Shown: in pieces, positions 63,128 to 64,000 of the stretch
Layout: the number at the start of each line of letters is the position of its first letter
Numbering within the stretch: the first letter of the stretch is position 1
Assembly (NCBI RefSeq): GCF_002723915.1
Contig: NZ_BEWL01000001.1
Location: 558,001-622,000 of the forward strand
Source of the DNA: Gluconobacter albidus
Lineage (GTDB): Bacteria > Pseudomonadota > Alphaproteobacteria > Acetobacterales > Acetobacteraceae
Reading direction: 5' to 3'
Length of the DNA: 64,000 bases
The notes under the pieces: generated by a model
Database searches by the model: none
Told to the model about the DNA's origin: nothing
What the model saw: the letters and a program-made list of their open reading frames with translations, nothing else
Made by a program: the position numbers and the translations under genes

Positions 63128-63406
63128 GGAAGAGGCCAGCTCACAATCTCTTTCCGATGACTGGCTATTTCTGCAATCGTGACTGGCCCTCTATAGCGTT
63201 GAATGAACGGCAGGAAACGCCTTGAGGGTTCTTTTAAAACGGAAATTTCGTCCCCCCTCTCACAAAAAGCCAACTTTTTTCCTACACTCTTAAATCTTCC
63301 GCTGCTCAATCATAGAAGATGCGACAAGCTCGAAATTCCGGACTTTCAAAGTGCCTTCGCAGGCTCATGCATCACACTCGAACCGCCTGCCAAGGCGTCC
63401 TGATCC

Positions 63407-64000
63407 TCAACTGGCCTTCGCCATCAGATCACGGGCATGGTCAGCCAAAGCGTGCAAACTGCTCATGGACGTATCCGCGACCATACTGACCCCCAGCCCG
63501 TTCTGGGCCCAGAGATAACCCGGCAGATGCCGCATCGGGCGCATGGGGGCGGTAACGTCCACGCCGTACATGGGACGCACGAACAGGGAGATCCGGGCAC
63601 CGCTGTCATCATTATAGAAAAAGACACAGGCCGGCCCATGATCCGTCGTCACCAGTTGTCCTCCCACCAGGTGGTAGCCCGCTGCGGACAGATTCGGCGG
63701 CTGTACCGGGCGCCCCAGTGCTTTGCCGCCCCATGCTGCGAGTTGCGCAACATTGCTTTCCGTCATCGTGCTCCCTTTGCTGGCCTCACGCACGATGGTC
63801 GCTTCCTGCTCAACAGCAGCCAACCCGACGGGCACACGTCGATCCCGCAGAAACCATCCACTGCCAAACCCTACCGACAGCGCAAGGGCAATAGAGGCCG
63901 CCATTCGCGGCATGTTGGAATGCATACCTCTGCGTTGCCGCAGGTTTGAAATATTGAAGCGCGCTGGCACAGGCTCCCGGAGTTCCGGCTCCAACCCTGT
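63407..64000 (-). CDS. Anti-sigma-factor-type transmembrane regulator, C-terminal part (runs off window)
   Basis: The frame is open to the window end, so the N-terminus is missing. At least 195 residues are visible: a LREPVPARF segment, a single membrane helix (about residue 32-48 of the visible part), and a periplasmic domain with WGGKALGRPVQPPNLSAAGYHLVGGQLV, as in RsiW/ChrR-like anti-sigma proteins paired with ECF sigma factors. The cytoplasmic sigma-binding part and the sigma gene would lie right of the window. Confidence 0.7.
   Translation of the reverse strand, partial: TGLEPELREPVPARFNISNLRQRRGMHSNMPRMAASIALALSVGFGSGWFLRDRRVPVGLAAVEQEATIVREASKGSTMTESNVAQLAAWGGKALGRPVQPPNLSAAGYHLVGGQLVTTDHGPACVFFYNDDSGARISLFVRPMYGVDVTAPMRPMRHLPGYLWAQNGLGVSMVADTSMSSLHALADHARDLMAKAS

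Noticed and set aside
57825-64000. A second copy of the tRNA-Glu 3' end (attR) inside the window
   Set aside because: None was found by eye; if an island exists its right end is probably outside.

Overview
The window looks like chromosomal DNA of an acetic acid bacterium (Acetobacteraceae), most likely Gluconobacter or a close relative. This is an inference from high G+C content, an alphaproteobacterial SOS box (GAAC-N7-GAAC) before recA, family-typical proteins and the mix of flagellar, chemotaxis and core genes. Nothing here gives a direct species identification.

Layout. 1-3.2 kb: the start of rimP (minus) with an unusual leader, then three plus-strand genes around a membrane-anchored Clp-type AAA ATPase flanked by two single-span proteins. 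This is the least explained module. 3.2-11.9 kb: a polar amino-acid ABC transporter (substrate-binding/permease fusion plus ATPase), ccmAB, a secreted Tricorn-type protease, a cytochrome b561 and a YqaA-type membrane protein. 11.9-18.1 kb: lytic transglycosylase, a uracil-DNA-glycosylase-like protein, a TPR lipoprotein, ispE and a small conserved-looking protein. 18.1-25.3 kb: a nine-cistron chemotaxis operon in which every neighbour overlaps. Its last small gene has features of a CheZ-like phosphatase.

25.4-30.8 kb: a two-domain retropepsin-like lipoprotein, tRNA-Asp, a DUF3147-like membrane protein, a KpsMT-type polysaccharide exporter and the queE-queC-queD genes for preQ0. 30.8-35.6 kb: class I fructose-bisphosphate aldolase, a hexapeptide acetyltransferase, a fatty-acid desaturase behind an AT-rich promoter region, and an Rrf2/cupin/SDR cluster. 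35.7-40.7 kb: folE, a folB-folK fusion and folP, preceded by a GGDEF/EAL protein. 40.9-43.3 kb: a DsbA-like protein diverging from a gamma-glutamyltransferase-like lipoprotein.

43.4-48.1 kb: flagellar export and rod genes, fliO-fliP diverging from flgB-flgC-fliE-fliQ-fliR-flhB. 48.2-57.7 kb: recA, a ferritin-like protein, a ClpP paralogue with Asn at the catalytic Asp position, an OmpA-like lipoprotein, and the overlapping alaC-hom-glpX run followed by recJ.

57.8-64 kb: tRNA-Glu, then an accessory region. It holds a broken tyrosine integrase fused to an IS5-family fragment, a flavin monooxygenase, an SDR relic, a TetR regulator with two operator-like palindromes facing an SDR gene, a membrane metallophosphoesterase and a truncated anti-sigma-type protein. 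This is probably a decayed island inserted at tRNA-Glu.
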